A DNA stretch of 64,000 nt from Azorhizobium oxalatiphilum (GTDB lineage: Bacteria > Pseudomonadota > Alphaproteobacteria > Rhizobiales > Xanthobacteraceae), in contig NZ_BMCT01000005.1 in NCBI RefSeq assembly GCF_014635325.1, positions 124,001-188,000 of the forward strand. Reading direction: 5' to 3'. Below, piece after piece: positions 1-8,330 of this stretch (its first letter is position 1; every line of letters begins with the position of its first letter). The notes below the pieces were generated by a model. That model did no database searches. It saw nothing but the letters and a program-made list of their open reading frames with translations, and was not told the origin of the DNA. The position numbers and the translations under genes are program-made.

Positions 1-321
1 CACATAGGCGGCCAGTTGCGGCATCTCTTCGAGCAGCAGGCGCACCTTGGCGCTGGAGCCTGAGCCGAATTCCACCAGCACGGCATCCTGCGGCACCAGC
101 GCGCCGATCTCTCCCGCCCGTTCACGCAGGATCTGCATCTCGGTGCGGGTCGGATAATATTCGGGCAGCGCCGTGATGTCCTCGAACAGCGCCGAGCCGG
201 CGGCGTCGTAAAAGTACTTCGGTGCGAGACGCTTGGGGCGGGAGGAAAGGCCGGCGGCGAGGTCGGATGCGAACGCGCTCCCGGTCGCGGGGGCCGGGAT
301 GGGACGGGCCGTATTGGGCAT
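1..321 (-). CDS. egtD: L-histidine N(alpha)-methyltransferase EgtD (N-terminal part; cut by window edge)
   Basis: The first 107 codons are present and the gene continues beyond base 1. EgtD trimethylates histidine to hercynine with S-adenosylmethionine, the first step of ergothioneine synthesis in the cytoplasm. Visible are the family's early segment PKYFYDAAGSALFEDI, the ITALPEYYPTRTE stretch, and the SAM-binding loop VEFGSGSSAKV. ATG at 321 is the start, preceded by GGAGAG. It lies 12 bp downstream of egtB on the same strand, so the two are almost certainly co-transcribed as egtB-egtD. The assignment is strong although the C-terminus is missing. Confidence 0.9.
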   Translation of the reverse strand, partial: MPNTARPIPAPATGSAFASDLAAGLSSRPKRLAPKYFYDAAGSALFEDITALPEYYPTRTEMQILRERAGEIGALVPQDAVLVEFGSGSSAKVRLLLEEMPQLAAYV

Positions 322-333
322 GTGTCTCTCCGT

Positions 334-1599
334 TCAGGCGGTCTCGTCCGCGAGGCGCACGCCTGAGAATTGCCAGCGCTGATGGGGATGGAAGAAGTTG
401 CGGTAGGTGGGGCGCGTGTGGCCGTCCGGCGTCGCCAGCGAGGAGCCGCGCAGCACCATCTGGTTGACCATGAACTTGCCGTTGTATTCGCCCAGCGCGC
501 CCGGCTCGGCCCGATAGCCCGGATAGGCGCCATAGGCGCTGCGGGTCCATTGCCAGACGATCCCGAAGGCATCGTCCATCAGCTGCTGCCCGGCGGCCAC
601 CTCGAACGCCTGCTCGGTGGGCAGGGAGCGCCCGGCGAAGCGGGCGAAGGCGTCGGCCTCGTAATAGCTGACGTGGCAGACGGGGGCTTCCGGCTCCACG
701 ATGCTCAGGCCGCCGAGGCCGAAGCTGTGCCAGACACCGTCCTTCAGCCGCCAGTAGAGCGGGGCATCCCAGCCGCCGGCCTCCACCGCCGCCCAGCCCT
801 CGGAGAGCCAGAGCATCGGGTCCTGATAGCCGCCGGCCTCCATGAAGGCCATCCAGTCCGCATTGGTGACGAGCCCGCTGCCGATGCGCGTCTGCGGTAG
901 CAGCACGCGATGGGCGGGGCCTTCATTGTCATAGGCGAAGCCCGTTCCGCCATGGCCGATGCGCTGGATGCCCTCGGGCATCTCGGTCACCTCCGACATG
1001 CCGCTCACCCGCCGCTTGCCGGGCATGCGCCATGTGGCGTCATAGGCCGGCAGCAGCGGATTGTGGGAGAGGGCATGCAGGATATCGGTGAGCATCAGCT
1101 CCTGATGCTGCTGCTCATGGTTGAGGCCGATCTCGATGAGCGGCTGGAGGGTCTCCAGCAGCGTGTCGTCGGCGTCGGCGATCAGCCCGGTCATGGCCGC
1201 ATCGACAAAGGCGCGATAGTCGCCCACCTCGGCGACACTCGGGCGGGTGATCAGTCCGCGCTTCGGCCGCTCGTGGCGGGGGCCGGCGGCGACGTAATAG
1301 GAATTGAACAGGAAGCTGAAGCGGTCATCGAACGGCCGGTAGCCGGGCGCGTGCCCGGCGAGGATGAACTGCTCGAAGAACCACGTGGTGTGCGCCCGGT
1401 GCCACTTGATGGGGCTGGCATCCGCCATGGACTGGATGACCTGCTCCTCGTCCGACAGCGGCGCCGCGCGGCGCTCGGTCTCGGTGCGGACGGTGGCGAA
1501 GGCGGCGAGCAGGCGGGCGCGGGGATCGCGCCTGTCGGTGTCGCGGGGCAAGGGGGCTGGCGGGGCGGGCGGTGTGCTGCGGAGCGGGCTTGGCGCCAT
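334..1599 (-). CDS. egtB: Ergothioneine biosynthesis protein EgtB (hercynine sulfoxide synthase)
   Basis: 421 residues, normal for the family. EgtB is a non-haem iron enzyme that couples hercynine to a thiol donor (gamma-glutamylcysteine or cysteine) using oxygen. The N-terminal DinB-like domain carries the probable iron ligands: KWHRAH at residues 65-70 and HEQQHQE at 161-167. The C-terminal half (about 190-420) is an FGE-sulfatase domain, recognisable by NADWMAFMEAGGY and the closing RNFFHPHQRWQFSGVRLA. The first 45 residues are Pro/Arg-rich, so a slightly later start is possible. It sits upstream of egtD in the same orientation. Which thiol donor it uses cannot be read from the sequence. 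Confidence 0.93.
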   Translation of the reverse strand: MAPSPLRSTPPAPPAPLPRDTDRRDPRARLLAAFATVRTETERRAAPLSDEEQVIQSMADASPIKWHRAHTTWFFEQFILAGHAPGYRPFDDRFSFLFNSYYVAAGPRHERPKRGLITRPSVAEVGDYRAFVDAAMTGLIADADDTLLETLQPLIEIGLNHEQQHQELMLTDILHALSHNPLLPAYDATWRMPGKRRVSGMSEVTEMPEGIQRIGHGGTGFAYDNEGPAHRVLLPQTRIGSGLVTNADWMAFMEAGGYQDPMLWLSEGWAAVEAGGWDAPLYWRLKDGVWHSFGLGGLSIVEPEAPVCHVSYYEADAFARFAGRSLPTEQAFEVAAGQQLMDDAFGIVWQWTRSAYGAYPGYRAEPGALGEYNGKFMVNQMVLRGSSLATPDGHTRPTYRNFFHPHQRWQFSGVRLADETA

Positions 1600-1759
1600 C
1601 TGGCGGTCCCTTCTCTTCTACCTGCGGGTGTCCTCCAATTAACGCCCTCTCCGCGTGGTTGTTCCTCCCCGCGCCGGGGCGCGGGCGGTCCTTCCCCCTC
1701 CCGAAAGGGAAGGGGGCACGGTGTCCGGCAAGGTCAGGAAAAGGGAGGCCGCGCCCCGC
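1600..1759. repeat. Intergenic GC-rich palindromic repeat remnant
   Basis: The gap between aroC and egtB holds CCCCGCGCCGGGGCGCGGGC followed by CCTTCCCCCTCCCGAAAGGG, an inverted-repeat stretch resembling the CCCTCTCCC-type dispersed element seen at 4.4, 15.7, 44.6 and 56.1 kb. No coding potential is evident. It may also act as transcript 3' structure. Confidence 0.35.
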
Positions 1760-2872
1760 TCAGCGCGGGAAGGGCCAGTGGGGGTTCTCGCCCACCTGTC
1801 CGCGATGGCGCAGCAGATGGTCGGCCAGCACGCACCACATCATGGCCTCGCCCACCGGCACGGCGCGGATGCCCACGCAGGGATCGTGGCGGCCCTTGGT
1901 GATGAGGTCGGTCTCGGTGCCGAACTTGTCCACGGTCTGGCGCGGGGTGAGGATGGAGGAGGTGGGCTTCACCGCGAAGCGCGCCACCACCGGCGCGCCG
2001 GTGGAAATGCCGCCCAGAATGCCGCCCGCATGGTTGGCGAGGAAGGCCGGGCGGCCCTCATTGCCCATGCGCATCTCGTCCGCATTCTCTTCACCCGTGA
2101 GGCGGGCGGCGTTGAAGCCCTCGCCGATCTCCACGCCCTTCACCGCGTTGATGCCCATGAGGGCGGACGCCAGATCCCCGTCCAGCTTGCCGTAGAGCGG
2201 CGCGCCGAGGCCGGGCGGCACGCCCTCGGCCACAAGCTCGATCACCGCGCCCACGGAGGAGCCGCGCTTGCGGATGCCGTCCAGATAGTCGGTCCACACC
2301 GGCACCGTCTCCGGGTCCGGGCAGAAGAAGGGGTTGTTGGGAACCTCGTTCCAGTCCCAGCGCGACCGGTCGATCTCGATCTCGCCAATGCGCACCAGCG
2401 CGCCGCGCACGCTCACGCCCGGCAGCACCTTCGCCGCGATGGCGCCGGCGGCGACGCGGGTCGCGGTCTCGCGGGCGGAGGAGCGGCCGCCGCCGCGATG
2501 GTCGCGGATGCCGTACTTGATGTCATAGGTGAAGTCGGCATGGCCGGGCCGGTAGCTGCCGGCGATGTCGTTATAATCCTTGGAGCGCTGGTCCACATTC
2601 TCGATCAGCAGCGCGATGGGCGTGCCGGTGGAGACGAGGCCGCCCTCCGGATGTTCCAGCGTGCCGGAGAGGATGCGCACGGCGTCGGGCTCGCGGCGCT
2701 GGGTGGTGAAGCGCGAGGTGCCGGGGCGGCGGCGATCCAGCGCCTCCTGGATCTCTTCGAGCGTGAAGCGCAGGCCGGGCGGGCAGCCATCCACCACGCA
2801 GCCGATGGCCGGGCCATGGCTTTCCCCGAAGGTGGTGACGCGGAACAGGTGCCCGAACGAATTGAACGACAT
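1760..2872 (-). CDS. aroC: Chorismate synthase
   Basis: 370 residues. It converts 5-enolpyruvylshikimate 3-phosphate to chorismate with reduced FMN, the last step of the shikimate pathway. The start is taken at ATG 2872 because the protein then begins [20 protein letters not shown], the canonical AroC N-terminus; the 38 codons open upstream are not family sequence. Other signatures are the [20 protein letters not shown] loop (written here from the protein as [14 protein letters not shown]), FFCPDPETV, and the C-terminal [17 protein letters not shown]. It is divergently oriented to the CNNM-type gene at 3067. Confidence 0.96.
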   Translation of the reverse strand: MSFNSFGHLFRVTTFGESHGPAIGCVVDGCPPGLRFTLEEIQEALDRRRPGTSRFTTQRREPDAVRILSGTLEHPEGGLVSTGTPIALLIENVDQRSKDYNDIAGSYRPGHADFTYDIKYGIRDHRGGGRSSARETATRVAAGAIAAKVLPGVSVRGALVRIGEIEIDRSRWDWNEVPNNPFFCPDPETVPVWTDYLDGIRKRGSSVGAVIELVAEGVPPGLGAPLYGKLDGDLASALMGINAVKGVEIGEGFNAARLTGEENADEMRMGNEGRPAFLANHAGGILGGISTGAPVVARFAVKPTSSILTPRQTVDKFGTETDLITKGRHDPCVGIRAVPVGEAMMWCVLADHLLRHRGQVGENPHWPFPR

Positions 2873-3066
2873 GGGGGTCAGTGTCTCCCTTCCCGCCGGG
2901 CGCGGGCGGCGGGGTTCGTGCTGTCTAATGCAGCTTGCCCGGCGCGGCAAACGTGCCGTGCCAACTCCTGCGTTGCGCAGCGGCACGACCCGCTGACGGG
3001 CTGTTCATCCAAAATACGGCCGGGCTGTGATATGGATGGGGGAATAGAAGGCACCACATCCCTCCC

Positions 3067-4410
3067 ATGCCCATTCTCGAAATCGCGATTGTTCTTTTTC
3101 TCGTCCTGTTGAACGCCGTCCTCGCCGCCGCCGAGCTGTCCATCGTCTCGGCCCGCCCCGCACGGCTCCAGCCGCGGGCGGATGCGGGCAACAAGGGCGC
3201 GCAGGCGGCCCTCCTGCTCGGGCAGGAGCCGGGGCGCTTCCTCTCCGTCGTCCAGATCGGCATCACCCTCATCGGCATTCTGGCCGGCGCCTTTTCCGGC
3301 GCCAGCCTCGGCGCCTATCTGGCGGAGGTGCTCACCGGCGCCGGCCTGCCGAATTCGGTGGCCGATCCCTTGGGCTATACCGTTGCCGTGGGCGCCATCA
3401 CCTATGTGTCGCTGATCATCGGCGAACTGATCCCCAAGCGCCTCGCGCTGCAAAATCCCGAGCGCCTTGCCTGCGTGCTGGCGCCGCTCATGATGACGCT
3501 GGCCCGCATCGCCAAGCCGGCGGTGTGGATGCTGGATGCCTCCACCCGCGCGGTGCTGAAGCTGCTGGGCGAGAAGGACAACCAGAAGGACAAGGTCACG
3601 GACGAGGAAATCCGCGCCATCATCACCGAGGCCGAGACGGCGGGCGTGATCGATGCGGCGGAGCGGCGGATGATCTCCGGCGTCATGCGCCTCGCCGACC
3701 GGCCGGTGACGGCCATCATGACCCCGCGCCTCGACGTGGAATGGGTGGATATCACCGCCGAGCCGGACGTGATCCGCAGGAAGCTGCTGGAGACGCCGCA
3801 CAGCCGCCTGCCGGCCTGCGAGGGCTCGCCGGAGGAGACGGTGGGCGTGCTGCAGGCGAAAGTGCTGCTGGACGCCTATCTGCGCGGCGAGACGCCGGAC
3901 CCGCGCACGCTCGTGCAGACCGTGCCCTTCGTGGTGGAGACGGTGGGCGCGCTGGAGGCCATGCGCATGCTGCGCGGCGCCGTGGTGCCGATGGGCATCG
4001 TGGTGGACGAGTATGGCGACATGGTCGGCGTGGTCACGGGCTACGATCTGCTGGCGGCCATCACCGGCTCCGGCGTCGATCATCAGGAAGGCGAAGCCAC
4101 CGTCAGCCCTGACGGCGCGGCGGACGCGCCCCATGTGATCCAGCGGCAGGACGGCTCGTTCCTGATCTCCGGCGAAATGCCGGTGGACGAACTGCACGAC
4201 GTGCTGGGCGTGGAGATCCCGGTGGACGGGCGCTTCCATACGGCGGCGGGCTTTGCTCTGGCGCAGCTCAAGGAGCTGCCGCAGGAGGGCGCGGTGTTCA
4301 CCGCGCTCGGCTGGCGGTTCGAGATCGTCGACATGGACGGCCGCCGCATCGACAAGCTGCTGGTCTCCCGCCCCCCGGTGCTGCATCGCCTGAAGGCGGT
4401 GGGGGCGTAG
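3067..4410 (+). CDS. Hemolysin-family/CNNM (HlyC/CorC) membrane protein with CBS domains
   Basis: 447 residues. An N-terminal DUF21/CNNM membrane domain (roughly 1-150, at least three hydrophobic helices, including IVLFLVLLNAVLAAAELSIV and the VVQIGITLIGILAGAFSG stretch) is followed by a CBS pair (about 200-330, with MTPRLDVEWVD and VPMGIVVDEYGDMVGVVT) and a CorC_HlyC domain (about 355-440). Such proteins are linked to Mg2+/Co2+ efflux or membrane ion homeostasis, and the old hemolysin label is historical. The conserved IGELIPKRLALQNPE motif of DUF21 is present. The gene stands alone, with a dispersed palindromic repeat directly downstream. Substrate is unknown. Confidence 0.88.
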   Translation: MPILEIAIVLFLVLLNAVLAAAELSIVSARPARLQPRADAGNKGAQAALLLGQEPGRFLSVVQIGITLIGILAGAFSGASLGAYLAEVLTGAGLPNSVADPLGYTVAVGAITYVSLIIGELIPKRLALQNPERLACVLAPLMMTLARIAKPAVWMLDASTRAVLKLLGEKDNQKDKVTDEEIRAIITEAETAGVIDAAERRMISGVMRLADRPVTAIMTPRLDVEWVDITAEPDVIRRKLLETPHSRLPACEGSPEETVGVLQAKVLLDAYLRGETPDPRTLVQTVPFVVETVGALEAMRMLRGAVVPMGIVVDEYGDMVGVVTGYDLLAAITGSGVDHQEGEATVSPDGAADAPHVIQRQDGSFLISGEMPVDELHDVLGVEIPVDGRFHTAAGFALAQLKELPQEGAVFTALGWRFEIVDMDGRRIDKLLVSRPPVLHRLKAVGA

Positions 4411-4693
4411 AGGGGGCTTCCCGAAGTAATGCTCTCTCTCCCTTCAGCGCAACGCGCTCCCTCTCCCGCTTGCGGGGGAGGGCTGGGGAGGGGGCAGACC
4501 GGGCGGAACGGAAACAAGTTCGAGGGAGATCATGCCCAGCGGCGCACGTCCCCGCGCTGGCGCGCGGCCCCCTCCCAACCCTCCCCCGCACCGAAGTCGG
4601 ATGTTTCCGAGTTCGGCACGTTGTTGCTGAAACCGGCATGAGCCGGTTTCAGGCGGGAGAGGGCTTTCCCGGCGCACCAGGCGGCGGCCGCTC
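4411..4693. repeat. Dispersed palindromic repeat, family A (copy 1)
   Basis: The intergenic stretch holds CCCTCTCCCGCTTGCGGGGG and, further on, a nested inverted-repeat module: GAAGTCGGATGTTTCCGAGT, then GAAACCGGCATGAGCCGGTT, ending in GGCGGGAGAGGGC. The same modules recur near 15650-15830, 44600-44830 and 56065-56100 in either orientation. It lies between convergent genes and could double as a transcription stop. No coding potential is seen. Confidence 0.7.
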
Positions 4694-5284
4694 TCAGCTC
4701 TTCAGCTGATACGCCCCGGCTTCCAGCACATAGATCGCCCCCTGACGGATCGGGATGGCGGCGGCTTCCTCGGCGGGCATGCCGGCGCGGGCGTGCAGCA
4801 TGGAGCGGATGACGCCGCCATGCGTCACCACCACCGCATTGCCCGGAATCCGGTCCAGCGCCGCACCCGCGCGCACGGCGAGCTGCGCGTAGCTCTCGCC
4901 CTCCGGCGGCACGAAGCTCCAGGGATCCAGCTCGCGCTGCTTCACCAGTTCGGCGTCGCGGCGGCGCAGGTCGGGCCAGGTCATGCCTTCCCACTGGCCG
5001 AAGGACAGTTCCGCCAGCTGCGGGTCGTGGGAAAAATCCGACATGGGCAGATCGAGCGTGGTGCGCAGGATGCGCATGGTTTCCAGCGCCCGGCTCATGG
5101 GGCTCGACACATAAGTGAGGCCCGTCACGTCACCCGCCAACTGATGCAGTACATGGCCCACGCGGGCGGCCTGCGCGCGGCCGAGGCTGTTGAGCGGGAT
5201 GTCGCGGCGGCCCTGCAGGCGGCCGGCGACGTTCCAGTCGGTCTCGCCATGGCGGACGAGGTAGAAGCGGCGGAGTGCGGTCAT
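4694..5284 (-). CDS. Histidine phosphatase family protein (phosphoglycerate mutase-like)
   Basis: 196 residues. Begins MTALRRFYLVRHGETDWN, with the catalytic RHGET at residues 11-15; the second catalytic histidine is in VVVTHGGVIRSML. The segment TYVSSPMSRALETMRIL and the ELSFGQWEGMTW motif are typical of the cobC/PhoE-like branch. It removes phosphate from a small cytosolic substrate that the sequence does not identify; fructose-2,6-bisphosphatase-like or alpha-ribazole phosphatase-like roles are possible. The start at 5284 overlaps the stop of the upstream secreted-protein gene (ATGA), which suggests translational coupling. Confidence 0.88.
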   Translation of the reverse strand: MTALRRFYLVRHGETDWNVAGRLQGRRDIPLNSLGRAQAARVGHVLHQLAGDVTGLTYVSSPMSRALETMRILRTTLDLPMSDFSHDPQLAELSFGQWEGMTWPDLRRRDAELVKQRELDPWSFVPPEGESYAQLAVRAGAALDRIPGNAVVVTHGGVIRSMLHARAGMPAEEAAAIPIRQGAIYVLEAGAYQLKS

Positions 5285-5703
5285 CGGGCGGGCAACGTCA
5301 GGTAATGGTCGTACCACTGGCCGAGCGGTGGGTAGGAGACGCGGATGTGCGCCTTGCCCGAACCCGTGCCGCGCACCACCACGCCCGGCAGGCGCTGGCC
5401 CTTGCAGACCAGATAGCCATAGTCCGTGCCCGTCACCACATAGGTGCCCGGCTGGATGGAGAGCTTCACCCCCGGCGAGGTGGAAACGACCGTGATGGTG
5501 GGCAGGCCGAGATCGGTGCACTGCTGGTTGGCGGTGCCGGCGGCGAACAGCACGCCGTCCGAACCGCCACCCGTGTAGTAGTTCACCACATAGGCGTCTG
5601 GGTCGTGGTCCATCTCGGAGGCGAGCGGATGGGCCAGCGGAATGGCGCAGGCGAGCGCCGCGAGCGCTGCCCCCCGGCTGGCGGCAAGGATGTGTCGGAT
5701 CAT
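5281..5703 (-). CDS. Secreted protein of unknown function, paralogue of the next gene upstream
   Basis: 140 residues from ATG 5703, chosen because it gives a clean signal peptide (MIRHILAASRGAALAALACA, cleavage near the ASE at about 29). The mature part has an immunoglobulin-like beta-rich look, two cysteines (TNQQCTDLG-like and YLVCKGQ) and the ending SYPPLGQWYDHYLTLPA. That ending and the PGTYVVTGTDYGYLVCKG region align with the adjacent gene at 5747-6295, so the two are tandem paralogues. It overlaps the phosphatase gene by 4 bp. I do not recognise the family and assign no function beyond likely export. Confidence 0.7.
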   Translation of the reverse strand: MIRHILAASRGAALAALACAIPLAHPLASEMDHDPDAYVVNYYTGGGSDGVLFAAGTANQQCTDLGLPTITVVSTSPGVKLSIQPGTYVVTGTDYGYLVCKGQRLPGVVVRGTGSGKAHIRVSYPPLGQWYDHYLTLPAR

Positions 5704-5746
5704 GTTCCCCTCCCGGCCGTCTTGTGCAGGCGCGCCGCGAAAAACC

Positions 5747-6295
5747 TCACAGGCCGGCGGGCACCGGCACCACATGGTCATACCATGCGCCGAGGTGCGG
5801 ATAGGTCACGCGCAGGGCGATGGTGCCGCCCTGCGGCGCACGGCCCACATAGCGCACCACGGCGCCGCTCACCGGCTGGCCGAGGCATTTGGTGGAGCCG
5901 GCGTCGGTACCGGCGGCCACGAACATGCCGGGCGTCACCACCACCTTGCCCCCGGCGGGCGCCGACAGGACGGTGATCTTCGGGCGCTCTTCGGCCTGAC
6001 AGTTGAAATCCACGGTGCCGGTGGCGAAGACCGGCAGGCCGGCGCGGGCGCTGCCCTTCACCACGCCGCCGTTCAGCGACGGGCCGGAGGCGATCACGAA
6101 GCCGAGGCCGTATTCGGACGGCATGGAGTAATTGGGGAAGAAGGCGCCGCCGGAGCCGAACAGGCGATCACGCAGCGGATACTGCTCGGGCGTGGGCAGG
6201 CCCTCGGGCCAGGCGAGGGCCGGCAGGGCGGAACCGGCGAGGGCGGTGCCCGCGAGCACGAAAGCCGAAAGGGCGCAGCGCAGCGTCCGCTTCAT
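5747..6295 (-). CDS. Secreted protein of unknown function, paralogue of the downstream gene
   Basis: 182 residues from ATG 6295, giving a standard signal peptide (KRTLRCALSAFVLAGTALAG, cleavage near ALA at about 28). The C-terminal half matches the neighbour: PGMFVAAGTDAGSTKCLGQP compares with PGTYVVTGTDYGYLVCKGQR, and VTYPHLGAWYDHVVPVPA with VSYPPLGQWYDHYLTLPA. It has about 40 extra residues after the signal peptide. The gap between the two genes is 43 bp, so they are probably one transcript with the phosphatase. Function unknown. Confidence 0.7.
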   Translation of the reverse strand: MKRTLRCALSAFVLAGTALAGSALPALAWPEGLPTPEQYPLRDRLFGSGGAFFPNYSMPSEYGLGFVIASGPSLNGGVVKGSARAGLPVFATGTVDFNCQAEERPKITVLSAPAGGKVVVTPGMFVAAGTDAGSTKCLGQPVSGAVVRYVGRAPQGGTIALRVTYPHLGAWYDHVVPVPAGL

Positions 6296-6481
6296 CTCAA
6301 CGTCTCCTCGATAACCGGGCGGCCGACGACAACACGCGGCCGGCGCACCCGCTTCTGAGACTCGCAAACGAGTCGGTCCCGTAAACGAGACCCCGGCAAC
6401 CTTAAGCGAGAACGTTCGCGGGCGCACGACGGTTCATGCGCGCGGAGGAGGGGCTGGGAAGGGGGCCGAATGCCCCGGTCC

Positions 6482-7309
6482 TCAGTCGCGGACGAGGGCG
6501 AGATCCGGCGCGTCGGGATGCTTCATGCCGACGATGTGATAGCCGGCATCCACATGATGGATCTCGCCGGTGACGCCGCGCGACAGATCGGAGAGCAGAT
6601 AGACGCCCGTATCGCCCACTTCGTCGGTGGTGACGGTGCGGCGCAGCGGCGAGTTAAGCTCGTTCCACTTCAGGATGTAGCGGAAATCGCCGATGCCGGA
6701 GGCGGCCAGCGTCTTGATGGGGCCGGCCGAGATGGCGTTGACGCGGATGTTCTTGGGGCCGAGGTCGGCGGCAAGATAGCGCACGCTGGCTTCCAGCGCG
6801 GCCTTGGCGACGCCCATCACGTTGTAATGGGGCATCCACTTCTCGGCGCCGTAATAGGTCAGCGTCACCATGGAGCCGCCGTCCGTCATCAGCTTCTCCG
6901 CGCGCTGGGCCAGCGCCGTGAAGGAGTAGCAGGAGATGAACATGCTCTTGGTGAAGTTGTCGGCCGTGGTGTCGACGTAGCGGCCGTCCAGCTCGTCCTT
7001 GTCGGAGAAGGCGATGCAATGGACGAGGAAGTCGATCTTGCCGAACAGCTTCTCGGTCTCGGCGAACACGGCGTCGATGGTGGCCGGATCAGTGACGTCG
7101 CAATGGCCGACGAGATGGCCGCCCAGTTCGGCGGCCAGCGGCTCGACGCGCTTCTTCAGGGCTTCGCCCTGGAAGGTGAGGGCGATCTCGGCGCCCTGCG
7201 CGACGGCGGCCTTGGCGATGCCGTAGGCGATGGAGCGATTGTTGGCGACGCCGAAGATCAGCCCGCGCTTGCCCTTGAGGAGACCGCTCGCGCTGTCCGT
7301 GATCGCCAT
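6482..7309 (-). CDS. fabI: Enoyl-[acyl-carrier-protein] reductase (NADH) FabI
   Basis: 275 residues, an atypical short-chain dehydrogenase that reduces trans-2-enoyl-ACP in the last step of type II fatty acid elongation. Evidence: glycine-rich cofactor segment IFGVANNRSIAYGIAKA (18-34), DFLVHCIAFSDKDELDGRY, and the Y-x6-K catalytic pair Y162/K169 in YNVMGVAKAAL. The C-terminus GEIHHVDAGYHIVGM is typical. Length and motifs fit FabI rather than FabG or FabV. It is preceded by about 210 bp without a gene and may have its own promoter. Confidence 0.95.
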   Translation of the reverse strand: MAITDSASGLLKGKRGLIFGVANNRSIAYGIAKAAVAQGAEIALTFQGEALKKRVEPLAAELGGHLVGHCDVTDPATIDAVFAETEKLFGKIDFLVHCIAFSDKDELDGRYVDTTADNFTKSMFISCYSFTALAQRAEKLMTDGGSMVTLTYYGAEKWMPHYNVMGVAKAALEASVRYLAADLGPKNIRVNAISAGPIKTLAASGIGDFRYILKWNELNSPLRRTVTTDEVGDTGVYLLSDLSRGVTGEIHHVDAGYHIVGMKHPDAPDLALVRD

Positions 7310-7520
7310 TTGTCCTTACTCCATTGTCTCGTATGCGGCCCATATGAAGGGGCGGGGCATCCTATGGCACGCGCGTCGTGGGGGTTCAAGCGAAGCCGGC
7401 ATCAGATCACCCTTGCGCCCCCAGCAACCGGCATGCTAGAGGCAGCGCCCTGGACGCAAGGCCAACCTTCGCTGGTTGGCCAACCGGGCTTTCGGGCCTG
7501 ACCAGATGCGTTCATCGGTT

Positions 7521-7597
7521 CGGAGTGTAGCGCAGTCTGGTAGCGCACCACGTTCGGGACGTGGGGGTCGCAGGTTCAAATCCTGCCACTCCGACCA
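7521..7597 (+). tRNA. tRNA-Pro (anticodon CGG), copy 1
   Basis: 77 nt folding into a full cloverleaf: acceptor CGGAGTG pairs with CACTCCG, D-arm GCGC..GCGC, anticodon stem CCACG/CGTGG around loop TTCGGGA (anticodon CGG), and T-arm GCAGG/CCTGC around TTCAAAT. The CCA end is encoded (7595-7597). It reads CCG, a heavily used proline codon here. An identical copy lies 370 bp downstream. Confidence 0.97.
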
Positions 7598-7967
7598 GCC
7601 TTCCTCCCTGCCAACCTTCTCCTGATTTTGTTTCCTGCAGCCCTCCTGCGGGCGGGTGGACTTTTCCTTCTGGAATCAATGCCGCAGAGAGCCCGTCATG
7701 GCCGGGCTTGTCCCGGCCATCCACGCCGAGCCGACAGTACAGACCTCTGAAGACCGATCCCAGCGGAACCGCGTGGATACCCGGGACAAGCCCGGGCATG
7801 ACGGGTGCGCGAGCGGGTGTGCCGTGACAGGGGCGCGCGATTCGCGTGGGCAACAGGATCGAAGGGCCGCCAGAGGGCCAGGAGCATTTCTGGGGAGAGA
7901 AGGCATTTTTCCCCGCCGCCCCCATTCACCTTCAGCGCGAGCGGTGCTAATCGGGCCGCTCTGGCTT
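7598..7967. repeat. Spacer between the two tRNA-Pro genes, with dispersed repeat family B (copy 1)
   Basis: The family B element spans about 7694-7804. It opens with GTCATGGCCGGGCTTGTCCC GGCCATCCACG and closes with the mirror arm GTGGATACCCGGGACAAGCC CGGGCATGACGG. Each end is itself a palindrome and the two ends are inverted relative to each other. The rest of the spacer has no convincing gene. Confidence 0.8.
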
Positions 7968-8044
7968 CGGAGTGTAGCGCAGTCTGGTAGCGCACCACGT
8001 TCGGGACGTGGGGGTCGCAGGTTCAAATCCTGCCACTCCGACCA
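7968..8044 (+). tRNA. tRNA-Pro (anticodon CGG), copy 2
   Basis: 77 nt, identical base for base to the copy at 7521-7597, including the encoded CCA. The flanks differ, apart from a shared few bases just upstream, so only the tRNA itself is duplicated or kept identical by gene conversion. Confidence 0.97.
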
Positions 8045-8330
8045 CTCCAGCCTTCTCCCCTATCCCTGTTTCAGAATCACACGGCGACATCGCTCGTCCG
8101 TCGCGCACGCGTGGCGTGGGCTGTCCGTGTGAGTCTCTGGCTTGCTTTGGAAACCGGCCCCCAAAACCGACTGCGCCCGCGCTTGAAGCGCGGGCGCGTC
8201 CCGTGTGCGGGCACAGGAACCCTCCGCGCGCGTCCGCACGCTTCGGGTCAGTCGGCCGCGGAGCTTACCTCCGCGGCGGTGCCGGGCTGGTCGATGCAAG
8301 GACGATCAGCCGGGCACCTAGCTCGTCAAC
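8045..8330. other. Intergenic region with three strong hairpins
   Basis: Between tRNA-Pro copy 2 (+) and the chemotaxis gene (-). Three clear inverted repeats follow each other: 8173-8197 (GCGCCCGCG/CGCGGGCGC), 8255-8277 (GCCGCGGAG/CTCCGCGGC) and 8278-8318 (GGTGCCGGGCTG/CAGCCGGGCACC, one mismatch). None has a T-run on the + strand. They could be a 3' end for either flank, or a small structured RNA. No ORF here is convincing. Confidence 0.45.

Noticed and set aside
2878-4386. 502-codon minus-strand frame opposite the CNNM gene
   Set aside because: His/Gln/Arg-rich shadow; the plus-strand protein has clear membrane and CBS domains.
7521-8044. tRNA-associated integration site of a genomic island
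   Set aside because: No integrase, partial tRNA or att repeat is visible; both tRNA copies are complete.
7656-8132. Short frames over the tRNA and repeat region
   Set aside because: They translate the family B repeat and tRNA; peptides such as [10 protein letters not shown] are repeat artefacts.
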